A stretch of 31,227 nucleotides of DNA from positions 1 through 31,227 of IMG/VR virus record IMGVR_UViG_3300047550_000903, one strand, 5' to 3'. Both the position numbers and the translations under genes were made by a program. This DNA comes from a virus. A model generated the notes under the pieces. It was not told the DNA's origin. It was given only the letters and a program-made list of their open reading frames with translations, and searched no databases. Shown piece after piece: positions 1 through 5,885 of this stretch (positions within the stretch are counted from its first letter, which is position 1; the number at the start of each line of letters is the position of its first letter).

Positions 1-2700
1 GCAAAGACCATAGATGTTGTTAGCGAAGGCAATAGCGCAACTGAATATAATATCGTATTCACAAATACATTGAGCAATAGCACATTGTATGTTGATGATT
101 ATGGCAATACCATAACTGTAGTACCAAGCACAGGTACCATAAAAGCGCAGTATGCCGATGTTGATTATGTCATCAATGGTGGTGGCGAAGAGATGAAACT
201 TGATTTCGCTACAGACACTATACAGTTCAATGTGACTGGTCAAAGCAATGCATTAGTCATAAGCAACACAGTCACTACAGGCGTCAATATAACTGCTACA
301 GGAAATCTAAGAACAAATGCAAATGGTATCGCATTGGGTGCTAACGCAGGTAATGGCGGACTTAATACTGCTGCCTTTCCTGTATTGATAGGTTTCAATG
401 CTGGTGCTAATATCGCAAGTGCAGGTAATGTCATCAAAATAGGTGGTAATGCAGGTTTCAATAGCGGTGGTGGTAATGGTATTGCTATAGGTTTCAATGC
501 AGGATATGATCTTGCACAGGCCGCTACAGTCGCTATCGGTAACAACGCAGGTTATTCTAACCTAGGCGCAGGTGCTATAGCGATAGGTCGTAATGCCGCA
601 TGGAATAGTAATGTCACAGGTAGTAGTAATAATATCGCTATCGGTAGTTTTGCGCAACATGTAACAGTAGCAAATACCACTGGTGTCATTGCTATAGGTC
701 GTCATGCAGGTAATAACGCAAGCAACAATAGCATCATTATTGGTACTTATGCTGGTAATACATTAGGTAATGCTATAGGTGCAAACAGCATAGCCATTGG
801 TAGTAACGCAGTAGCAAATAGCGCGGCTGCAAACAGTATCACATTGAATGCTACAGGATTAAGTTTAGCAAGTGCTACAACAAACGCATTCTATGTCAAT
901 CCAATAAGACAAGCAACTAGCGCCAATATATTGTTTTATGATTTCACTACAAAAGAAGTAAGCCATCAGACAAGTTATAATCTAAGCAATATCAATGCCG
1001 CTAATGTCACAGGTACATTCAGTAATATCAGTAGCAATGGTAATATACAGATAACAGGAAATGGTAATATACAGATAACAGGAAATGGCAACATATCAAC
1101 TACTAATGGTGGTATGAGCGTTGTCAATCAAGATGTTGCCAATGTTACACAAAGTTTGTTCGTTCAAAATTATAATAATGCTAATGCTTTTACCGGCGCA
1201 TGGACATCATTCAGAGCAAGAGGTACATTAGCAAGCCCATTACCTGTACAGGCAGGTGATAATGTCATGGTATTCACTAGTGCAGTTCGTGCTGATAGTA
1301 GCAATACATTCGTCAAGATCGCAGATATCATAGCCAATGTCAGCGACAATGATGGATTAGGTAATGTCAGCGGTGCTATCGCATTCGAAGCAAAAGGTAG
1401 CAATAGCCAAGTAAGATTCGTCACACCACAGATCGTCTTTAACCAAGCAAACTATGCAAGTAGCGCAATATTGAGTGGTAATGGTAATCTGCAACTGAAT
1501 GGTACATTAACTGCTCAAGTTGCAAATATCGGCGGCAATATCAATCTATATGCTAATGGTGAGATTAATACTACTGGATTGATCACTACCACAGGAAACA
1601 TCAATGCCAATAACGCAAACATCGGCAGTGGCAATATCATATTGCATAGCAATGGTTATGCTAACGCTAATACTATAACTGCATTTGATGTTGTCGCCAA
1701 TACTGTCACAAGCGCATGTGTAGCCAATGTCAAGATGACTTTCTTTGGTAATGGAATATTCTTTACTGATCAAAATCTAAATTCAGCATTCCAAATATCA
1801 AATAGTGGATCTTTCACTAATCAAACATATAGTGTCACTAAGCAAGTCGAGACTGCTGTATTACCGCAAGCATTCTATAGCACAGCATACAATAATGCTA
1901 ATATACAGACTGCGCAGATCAGTTGCTGGCGTGCTAGAGGTAACAGCACTAGTCCATTAAGGACGCAAGCAGGTGACTATGTTGGACATTTCCCATATGT
2001 CATGTATGCTGATAGCGGTAACACTTTTGCTAAGTTGGCAGATGTCACATACCGTGTAAAAGATAATGATGGTGCGGGCAATTTCAGTGGTGCGGTATAC
2101 AACGATATACGCGGTGCTAATAGCCAGATCATCAATATCGCAAAAGAAAACATATTCACATTAGATAATACGACAGCAGTACCAAACGCAACGATCTATG
2201 GTAATGGTTATATCAATACTAACAATCGCATAGAATACTTGCGTACATATGGTGGATTCTACAATCCAAATGATATAGCGACAACTGCTAATACAGTAGC
2301 AAATCTTGATCTACCAAACACTTATGACGCAAATGGTATAAGCATAGTCAGTAATAATCAAATCACTATACAAAGAACTGGAACTTATAACATACAGTTT
2401 AGCCTACAAGTCAAGAATACTGACAATGCTAGCGATCATGATATAGATGTTTGGTTCGCAAAGAATGGAACTGATGTAGCAAATAGCGCAAGTCAATGGA
2501 CTGTGGTAAAGAATGATGGTAAGAATATCTGCGTTGTGAATTTCGTAGATACAGTCACAAGTGCTAATGATTATTATCAGATACGCTATGCGGTAAGTAG
2601 CGCAAATGTCTCATTAGAAGCATTTGGTAACATCACGACACCATATACTAGACCAGCGATACCAAGTGCTATCGTAACAGTAGTACCAGTAGGTGCATAA
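1..2700 (+). CDS. Large tail fibre / receptor-binding protein, 5' end outside window
   Basis: The frame is open from base 1, so this is the C-terminal 899 residues of a longer protein; a TTG at 70 is only an internal codon. About 325-830 holds some ten copies of an AIGxNAG-type motif (for example at 481, 574, 688 and 790), like the YadA/Hep_Hag head repeats of trimeric adhesins, which form a left-handed beta roll. A domain of about 105 residues occurs twice (about 1126-1440 and 1825-2160), sharing RARG, SPL, QAGD, ADS-NTF and DNDG-GN-SGA. The last 150 residues (GTYNIQFSLQ ... DIDVWFAKNGTDVANS ... RPAIPSAIVTV) look like the jelly-roll C-terminal domain of phage fibres that binds the host surface. 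Its beginning (SEGNSATEYNIVFTNT-LSNSTLYVDD) resembles residues near the end of the fibre at 27295-30276, so the two are related. Role as a virion fibre is well supported; the receptor is unknown. Confidence 0.85.
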   Translation, partial: AKTIDVVSEGNSATEYNIVFTNTLSNSTLYVDDYGNTITVVPSTGTIKAQYADVDYVINGGGEEMKLDFATDTIQFNVTGQSNALVISNTVTTGVNITATGNLRTNANGIALGANAGNGGLNTAAFPVLIGFNAGANIASAGNVIKIGGNAGFNSGGGNGIAIGFNAGYDLAQAATVAIGNNAGYSNLGAGAIAIGRNAAWNSNVTGSSNNIAIGSFAQHVTVANTTGVIAIGRHAGNNASNNSIIIGTYAGNTLGNAIGANSIAIGSNAVANSAAANSITLNATGLSLASATTNAFYVNPIRQATSANILFYDFTTKEVSHQTSYNLSNINAANVTGTFSNISSNGNIQITGNGNIQITGNGNISTTNGGMSVVNQDVANVTQSLFVQNYNNANAFTGAWTSFRARGTLASPLPVQAGDNVMVFTSAVRADSSNTFVKIADIIANVSDNDGLGNVSGAIAFEAKGSNSQVRFVTPQIVFNQANYASSAILSGNGNLQLNGTLTAQVANIGGNINLYANGEINTTGLITTTGNINANNANIGSGNIILHSNGYANANTITAFDVVANTVTSACVANVKMTFFGNGIFFTDQNLNSAFQISNSGSFTNQTYSVTKQVETAVLPQAFYSTAYNNANIQTAQISCWRARGNSTSPLRTQAGDYVGHFPYVMYADSGNTFAKLADVTYRVKDNDGAGNFSGAVYNDIRGANSQIINIAKENIFTLDNTTAVPNATIYGNGYINTNNRIEYLRTYGGFYNPNDIATTANTVANLDLPNTYDANGISIVSNNQITIQRTGTYNIQFSLQVKNTDNASDHDIDVWFAKNGTDVANSASQWTVVKNDGKNICVVNFVDTVTSANDYYQIRYAVSSANVSLEAFGNITTPYTRPAIPSAIVTVVPVGA
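1036..1088 (+). repeat. Tandem 24-bp repeat in fibre gene
   Basis: Two exact 24-base units (1036-1059 and 1060-1083) followed by the first five bases of a third. They encode the repeated octapeptide NGNIQITG. The unit length is a multiple of three, so copy number can change without breaking the frame. Confidence 0.9.
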
Positions 2701-2711
2701 AGGAAATGTCA

Positions 2712-2957
2712 ATGCTAGAAACAATAATGGCTTTTATCAAATCATTGCCCACATGGTTGGGCGCAGTAGCAGAAGTATTGATCGTTGCTATCATATTCAT
2801 GACTGCCATGACATTCCTCGCAGGAATATGGTGTGGCTTGCGTATTATTGGAAAGAGGGCAAACAGTATAGCAGAGATACAGTTCTTTCCACCCAAGATC
2901 ATTTTTAAAGAATCTGATACTGTTACAGTAGACTTTATCGATCACAAGACTAAATAA
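2712..2957 (+). CDS. Small single-TM membrane protein (holin-like?)
   Basis: A protein of 81 residues directly downstream of the fibre gene. An ATG at 2706 is also in frame but lies 1 base after the AGGA at 2701-2704; the ATG at 2712 is at normal Shine-Dalgarno distance, so it is preferred. There is one strong hydrophobic segment (about residues 16-41, AEVLIVAIIF...GIWCGLRII) followed by a polar tail with KIIFKESDTVTVDFIDHK. Size and a single TM helix next to the end of a late operon would suit a holin or other lysis protein, but no endolysin lies beside it. The function is therefore open. Confidence 0.6.
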   Translation: MLETIMAFIKSLPTWLGAVAEVLIVAIIFMTAMTFLAGIWCGLRIIGKRANSIAEIQFFPPKIIFKESDTVTVDFIDHKTK

Positions 2958-3275
2958 GTTTGTAGGGTGTGCGCTTTTCCAATATGTTGAGTGCTAAATC
3001 CGTTCTATCAATTAGACTAAGCCATAGTCTATATCCGTATAGCACACCCTACTCATAGATATGGAAATGCCCACTTTGTGCGATCTGTGGGCTGAGATCA
3101 AATAGCCTTGCAACATCTTTGAGAGATTCTCCTTAAAGGAAAAGTCTTGGGGCTACAATGCACGACTGAATTAGTTGCCCGATTTGTGCGCCTTCGGGTC
3201 CGAGATTACAAATGATCAGCATTATATGGAAAAGACTGAGGTACTGATCAGATACACGAATTAATTATATAGCAT
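2958..3275 (+). ncRNA. Gene-free region rich in inverted repeats; candidate structured RNA
   Basis: 318 bases without a convincing ORF, between convergent genes. Perfect inverted repeats are visible: GTAGGGTGTGC (2962-2972) with GCACACCCTAC (3042-3052), 11 bp, enclosing TAGACTA (3013-3019)/TAGTCTA (3025-3031) with loop AGCCA; GCCCAC (3069-3074)/GTGGGC (3087-3092); TAGCC (3103-3107)/GGCTA (3151-3155) enclosing TCCT/AGGA; CCCGA (3178-3182)/TCGGG (3194-3198), or a UUCG tetraloop at 3193-3196; and TGATCAG (3213-3219)/CTGATCA (3244-3250). None is followed by a U-run, so a simple terminator is a poor explanation. It could be a regulatory or packaging RNA, or a 3' UTR structure shared by the two converging operons. 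Strand is a guess, since inverted repeats fold on either. Confidence 0.5.
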
Positions 3276-3524
3276 TCAAGGACAAGTGTAAACATTTCCG
3301 GTAACATTGTCACGCCAAAAACTTGCACGGTTATTGGCACACTTACTTTTTTGATTGGCACGACCAACTGCACCTGCAATGACACCAACTACCACTATGG
3401 TGCCAACTGTAGACAATAATTTTTTATTGTCTACATTACTGGTGTCAACACCATTGACATTACCTATAGTCGCACAACCTGACAGATACAGGACACTTGA
3501 CAGTATTGCGATATTGCGAATCAT
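3276..3524 (-). CDS. Small outer-membrane-type lipoprotein
   Basis: 82 residues with a clear lipoprotein signal: charged start (MIRN), hydrophobic stretch, then lipobox LSGC with the lipidated cysteine at residue 17. A second hydrophobic stretch (VGTIVVVGVIAGAVG, about 42-56) and a C-terminal part with Cys residues follow. The ATG overlaps the stop of the upstream minus-strand gene (ATGA, 3521-3524), so the two are translationally coupled. A lipoprotein expressed with early-type genes suggests superinfection exclusion (as for the T5 Llp type) by analogy; an o-spanin is the alternative, but the protein is not proline-rich and no i-spanin is adjacent. Confidence 0.75.
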   Translation of the reverse strand: MIRNIAILSSVLYLSGCATIGNVNGVDTSNVDNKKLLSTVGTIVVVGVIAGAVGRANQKSKCANNRASFWRDNVTGNVYTCP

Positions 3525-4036
3525 TTTACTAACTCCAAATAAGTGTAAACGCCCTGATCTTTAAGTGCTTGATACTTTGCTTGCCAGATTTTAACTTGCT
3601 TGCGAGTACCTGCGACATAATTTTCAGTTTTTGCGATAGCATGAATCATAGTCTGTGTCATGTCAACATAACCCGGACCTGCATGTACATAGTTAGCAAG
3701 AGCAAGTTTGCGTTGTTTGAGGTCCAAAACTTCTTGTCTAAGCATTGCTTTTAATTTACGGACCATTGCTCTAGTCAAATTTGCTTCAGTAGCAGGTTCG
3801 TTACGGCCTAGAAAATCTTTATTACCTGTGTAATCAGATTTTGTATTGCGAAAGAAATCACGCACACGATGTTTGTAGCCGGGATGTAGACGAGTGCCGA
3901 AATATTTTGGAGCCTTGTTAGCGAAAATATATTCAGCATTAGTAGTGTCAAATGTCTTCCAACCTGTTTCAGGACACTTTTCTAAGTCAAACAAAACGAA
4001 CTTGTATTCTTTAGTAACAATCTTATGATCAAACAT
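3521..4036 (-). CDS. Early-region protein of unknown function, 171 aa
   Basis: Not recognised. The start is set by GAGGTGATTT directly before the ATG, a match to the extended 16S anti-Shine-Dalgarno. The N-terminal part (residues 1-70) is mixed alpha/beta with many aromatic residues (KYFGTRLHPGYKHRVRDFF). The second half is basic and helical (AMVRKLKAMLRQEVLDLKQRKLALANYVHAG). It is driven by its own sigma-70 promoter at 4069-4097 and followed by the coupled lipoprotein gene. The basic helical half may bind nucleic acid, but there is no motif to prove it. Confidence 0.75.
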   Translation of the reverse strand: MFDHKIVTKEYKFVLFDLEKCPETGWKTFDTTNAEYIFANKAPKYFGTRLHPGYKHRVRDFFRNTKSDYTGNKDFLGRNEPATEANLTRAMVRKLKAMLRQEVLDLKQRKLALANYVHAGPGYVDMTQTMIHAIAKTENYVAGTRKQVKIWQAKYQALKDQGVYTYLELVK

Positions 4037-4068
4037 AAATCACCTCAGTCAAGTTAAACAATAATGAT

Positions 4069-4122
4069 AGTATAGCAAACAACAGATCAGATGTCAACAC
4101 CTGATCTGTTGTATTTTTGCTA
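4069..4122 (-). promoter_or_regulatory. Fused terminator-promoter hairpin, copy A
   Basis: On the minus strand a long imperfect stem is formed by TAGCAAA plus CAACAGATCAG pairing with CTGATCTGTTG plus TTTGCTA (plus-strand arms 4073-4090 and 4101-4122, with a 4-base bulge at 4112-4115). The loop holds TTGACA (4092-4097 complement) and TATACT (4069-4074 complement) follows after 17 bases, an ideal sigma-70 promoter for the gene at 3521-4036. The upstream gene stops at 4126, so the same hairpin is placed to end its transcript. Confidence 0.85.
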
Positions 4123-4125
4123 CAT

Positions 4126-4314
4126 TTATTGATTACGCTCACGCCACATTTTAGCACGAATCGTGATCAAGTCACTTAAAATGTCTACGCCGTTTTCTTG
4201 AGCAGTAGAACGATCATAGTGTTCGTCAATATACTTTTGACCTTCATCACTACGAATCCAATCAAGCAATTCTTGTTGAAACTCAAGCACTTTTTGTGAA
4301 TCAGACTTTTTCAT
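4126..4314 (-). CDS. Early-region small protein, 62 aa
   Basis: Not recognised. The protein is largely helical and charged (KVLEFQQELLDWIRSDEGQKYIDEHYD ... LITIRAKMWRERNQ). Its start follows the same GACTGAGGTGATTT leader as its neighbours. It sits alone between two terminator-promoter hairpins, so it is probably a single-gene transcript. Genes of this size and place in phages often encode host-takeover inhibitors, but nothing in the sequence tests that here. Confidence 0.7.
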   Translation of the reverse strand: MKKSDSQKVLEFQQELLDWIRSDEGQKYIDEHYDRSTAQENGVDILSDLITIRAKMWRERNQ

Positions 4315-4346
4315 AAATCACCTCAGTCAAGTTAAACAATAATGAT

Positions 4347-4401
4347 AGTATAGCGTACAACACACACAAAGTCAAGCCTCATGTGTGTTGTATTTTTGCT
4401 A
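4347..4401 (-). promoter_or_regulatory. Fused terminator-promoter hairpin, copy B (different stem)
   Basis: Same layout as copy A but the stem sequence differs: plus-strand TACAACACACA (4356-4366) pairs with TGTGTGTTGTA (4382-4392), and TAGC (4351-4354) with GCTA (4398-4401). The -35 TTGACT (complement of 4370-4375) is in the loop and the -10 TATACT (complement of 4347-4352) is 17 bases away. It lies between the stop at 4404 and the gene starting at 4314. Both arms changed together relative to copies A and C, which is compensatory change. Confidence 0.85.
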
Positions 4402-4403
4402 CA

Positions 4404-4622
4404 TTATTGCATAGCAGCCGGCATTTCTTCGTCCCAAGCATCAAGATCAATAAAACTTAGTGAACTTGGCGAGTCATAAGTCTTAATTACATCATCTAAA
4501 AAAGCCTGAAACTGTTCTTCAGATTGATCCGTAACATAAGTCTTAAGCAATTCACTTTGTTCATTATAAAGTTTAATGATCGTAGTCGTTGCAGTATCTT
4601 CAGCAGTAAACATCAAATTCAT
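4404..4622 (-). CDS. Early-region acidic small protein, 72 aa
   Basis: Not recognised. It is strongly acidic, especially in the second half (DQSEEQFQAFLDDVIKTYDSPSSLSFIDLDAWDEEM). The start follows GACTGAGGTGATTT. It is the first gene of the minus-strand early group, with its own promoter and a hairpin leader upstream. Small acidic early phage proteins are sometimes DNA mimics that inhibit host enzymes; that is only a possibility here. Confidence 0.7.
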   Translation of the reverse strand: MNLMFTAEDTATTTIIKLYNEQSELLKTYVTDQSEEQFQAFLDDVIKTYDSPSSLSFIDLDAWDEEMPAAMQ

Positions 4623-4646
4623 AAATCACCTCAGTCGTTTTAGTTC

Positions 4647-4699
4647 GTAGTCAATATCGACTACAGATACAATTATACAGATATACAGGCCTAAGTCAA
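4647..4699 (-). promoter_or_regulatory. Sigma-70 promoter with 5' UTR hairpin, first minus-strand gene
   Basis: Reading the minus strand: TTGACT (complement of 4694-4699), 16 bases, TATAAT (complement of 4672-4677). Just downstream is a 6-bp hairpin, GTAGTC (4647-4652)/GACTAC (4659-4664), near the expected 5' end of the mRNA. It resembles the GTAGC/GCTAC hairpins in two plus-strand leaders and may stabilise the message. Confidence 0.8.
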
Positions 4700-4720
4700 C
4701 CTCTAAAAATCGTTAAAAAT

Positions 4721-4882
4721 CAACAACTTACAATGCCGGCGTCGTAAGTCATTGATTTATATAGGCTTTTTTTCCGTATTTTTTTACATTTTTTCTGTTG
4801 TATTTTAACAACATCGTAAGTTGTTGATTTATATAGGGTTTTTCCTGAGGCATCGTAAGTTGTTGATTTATATAGGGTTTTT
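4721..4882 (+). repeat. Iteron-like repeats in the divergent control region
   Basis: Two identical 32-bp direct repeats (4812-4843 and 4851-4882, 7-base gap), and a third at 4740-4771 with four mismatches. The core GTAAGTTGTTGATTT is followed by ATATAGGGTTTTT. An inverted partial copy CAACAACTTAC lies at 4721-4731. The surroundings are very AT-rich, with a TGTTGT/ACAACA hairpin at 4796-4813. Placement between divergent early promoters fits a replication origin with iterons, or operator sites for a phage regulator such as the protein at 5326-5526. The TATAGGG end also recalls single-subunit RNA polymerase promoters, but no such polymerase is seen. Confidence 0.75.
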
Positions 4883-4922
4883 ATTGTTGCGAAAATACAA
4901 CGAAAAAAAGTTGAAAAAACGC

Positions 4923-4974
4923 TTGACATTGCCCCTGTCTTTTAGTAATATAGTCAATGTAGCAAGTTCGCTAC
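4923..4974 (+). promoter_or_regulatory. Sigma-70 promoter with 5' UTR hairpin, first plus-strand gene
   Basis: TTGACA (4923-4928), 17 bases, TAATAT (4946-4951), then the hairpin GTAGC (4959-4963)/GCTAC (4970-4974). It drives the gene starting at 4997. The same arrangement recurs at 5523-5574. Confidence 0.85.
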
Positions 4975-4996
4975 GACATTTGACTGAGAGACAATT

Positions 4997-5230
4997 ATGA
5001 ACTATGTTTATTACGGCATGACTTTTGCGGGCAACAAACAGTTTCGTGACAACATCATGCAACAAGATGAATTTGTTGCAAAATATGGCAAGCCCAATGC
5101 TAACGGTTGGGTCAAAATCAATGACGAACTGTACAATGTATATTTGATGAATTTTTCATTACATGAAACTATGAAGTTTGCTGTACAGTATCGTGAATTG
5201 TTCATCAGTAATGGATTTACTGAAATCTAA
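4997..5230 (+). CDS. Early-region small protein, 77 aa
   Basis: Not recognised. It starts after GACTGAGAGACAATT and lies alone between a promoter and a terminator-promoter hairpin. The protein is rich in aromatic residues and Asn (MNYVYYGMTF, GKPNANGWVKINDELYNVYLMNF) with no TM segment or known motif. Its separate strong promoter suggests high early expression. Confidence 0.7.
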   Translation: MNYVYYGMTFAGNKQFRDNIMQQDEFVAKYGKPNANGWVKINDELYNVYLMNFSLHETMKFAVQYRELFISNGFTEI

Positions 5231-5232
5231 TG

Positions 5233-5286
5233 TAGCAAAAATACAACAGATCAGGTATTGACATCTGATCTGTTGTTTGCTATACT
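5233..5286 (+). promoter_or_regulatory. Fused terminator-promoter hairpin, copy C
   Basis: Plus-strand twin of copy A. TAGCAAA (5233-5239) and CAACAGATCAG (5244-5254) pair with CTGATCTGTTG (5265-5275) and TTTGCTA (5276-5282). TTGACA (5258-5263) is in the loop and TATACT (5281-5286) follows after 17 bases. It starts one base after the stop codon region of the gene ending at 5230 and drives the gene at 5326. Confidence 0.88.
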
Positions 5287-5325
5287 ATCTATGTTGAGTT
5301 GATAAACAAACTGACTGAGGTAATT

Positions 5326-5526
5326 ATGTCAAAATATGTGAAAAAAAATGCATATGTAAGTCATAAAGACAAACTAGAAGGCCAAACTGTTATATATTGG
5401 GCCAAACATTACAAAGTGTCCAAACAGCGCATCTATCAACGATTAGAACAATGGGGCACGGTCCATTATTCTGAAAGGCCCCCGGGTCGTCCCAAAAAAA
5501 TTATTATAGAGCATACAAAGGCTTGA
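5326..5526 (+). CDS. Small HTH DNA-binding protein with AT-hook-like tail
   Basis: 66 residues from the ATG at 5326, which follows GACTGAGGTAATT; a TTG at 5299 is in frame but lacks a ribosome site. Residues about 27-47 (VIYWAKHYKVSKQRIYQRLEQWG) fit a helix-turn-helix of the MerR/excisionase or DNA-invertase kind. The basic tail has PPGRPKKI, an AT-hook-like GRP core. The protein is basic overall. It is a good candidate to regulate the early promoters or bind the iterons at 4740-4882. Its stop codon TGA lies inside the -35 box of the next promoter. Confidence 0.75.
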   Translation: MSKYVKKNAYVSHKDKLEGQTVIYWAKHYKVSKQRIYQRLEQWGTVHYSERPPGRPKKIIIEHTKA

Positions 5527-5574
5527 CATCTGATCTGTTTTTTGTTAATATATGTACTGTAGCAATGTCGCTAC
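5523..5574 (+). promoter_or_regulatory. Sigma-70 promoter with 5' UTR hairpin, third plus-strand gene
   Basis: TTGACA (5523-5528), 17 bases, TAATAT (5546-5551), then GTAGC (5559-5563)/GCTAC (5570-5574). The spacer keeps the CTGATCTGTT arm of copies A and C but has lost the other arm, so no terminator hairpin forms here. Confidence 0.85.
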
Positions 5575-5597
5575 GAATTTGATGACTGAGGTGATTT

Positions 5598-5795
5598 ATG
5601 TTTGCTAATCGTTCTATGTATATCGATCTTGATAATGACGAGTTGATTGATCGCATGAGCATGTTACATGCTGAACTTGACGGCGATCTTGATGACACTA
5701 ACGACAATGTTAGTTATGTGCTTGACAACATCGAATGCATCGTTGACATTTTGCGTGAGCGTGTCAACGAAGCAAATAGTGAAGATATAGAATAA
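5598..5795 (+). CDS. Early-region very acidic small protein, 65 aa
   Basis: Not recognised. It starts after GACTGAGGTGATTT, identical to the leaders of the minus-strand early genes. It is very acidic (DLDNDELID ... ELDGDLDDTNDN ... VNEANSEDIE) and predicted helical. A DNA-mimic or inhibitor role is possible by composition only. Confidence 0.7.
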   Translation: MFANRSMYIDLDNDELIDRMSMLHAELDGDLDDTNDNVSYVLDNIECIVDILRERVNEANSEDIE

Positions 5796-5804
5796 GTATC
5801 TCCT

Positions 5805-5858
5805 GCGCAATTAACAATCAACAACACTCTTGGTCCGTAGTGTGCGCTCAAACGGACC
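5805..5858 (+). terminator. Hairpin(s) after early genes; possible terminator or attenuator
   Basis: GGTCCGT (5832-5838) pairs with ACGGACC (5852-5858), 7 bp, followed by a T-rich stretch (GTCTTATTCATTTT). A competing fold pairs ACACT (5824-5828) with AGTGT (5839-5843), and GCGCA (5805-5809) can pair with TGCGC (5843-5847). The alternatives are mutually exclusive, as in attenuators, but this is not proof of one. Confidence 0.45.
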
Positions 5859-5885
5859 GTCTTATTCATTTTGGTAAATAAGTGT

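Noticed and set aside
240-545. Minus-strand ORFs opposite the fibre genes (also 1170-1424, 27324-27743, 28128-28436, 29250-29717)
   Set aside because: Shadows of the Asn/Gly/Ala-rich fibre codons: Pro/Leu/Ala-rich, with no ribosome sites.
2693-2908. Alternative plus-strand ORF of 71 codons overlapping the small TM protein
   Set aside because: No ribosome site and lower protein-like character than the frame with a TM segment.
2958-3056. tRNA gene
   Set aside because: There is a long acceptor-like stem, but no D-loop GG, no TTCGANYCC T-loop and no U33 in the anticodon-like loop.
4740-4882. CRISPR array
   Set aside because: Only three repeats, with gaps of 7 and 40 bases and no unique spacers of constant length; no cas genes.
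4720-4929. Minus-strand ORF of 69 codons with repeated LYKS-TYD
   Set aside because: It is the translation of the DNA repeats at 4740-4882, whose spacing happens to be divisible by three. It lacks a good ribosome site and its start overlaps the -35 box of the opposite promoter.
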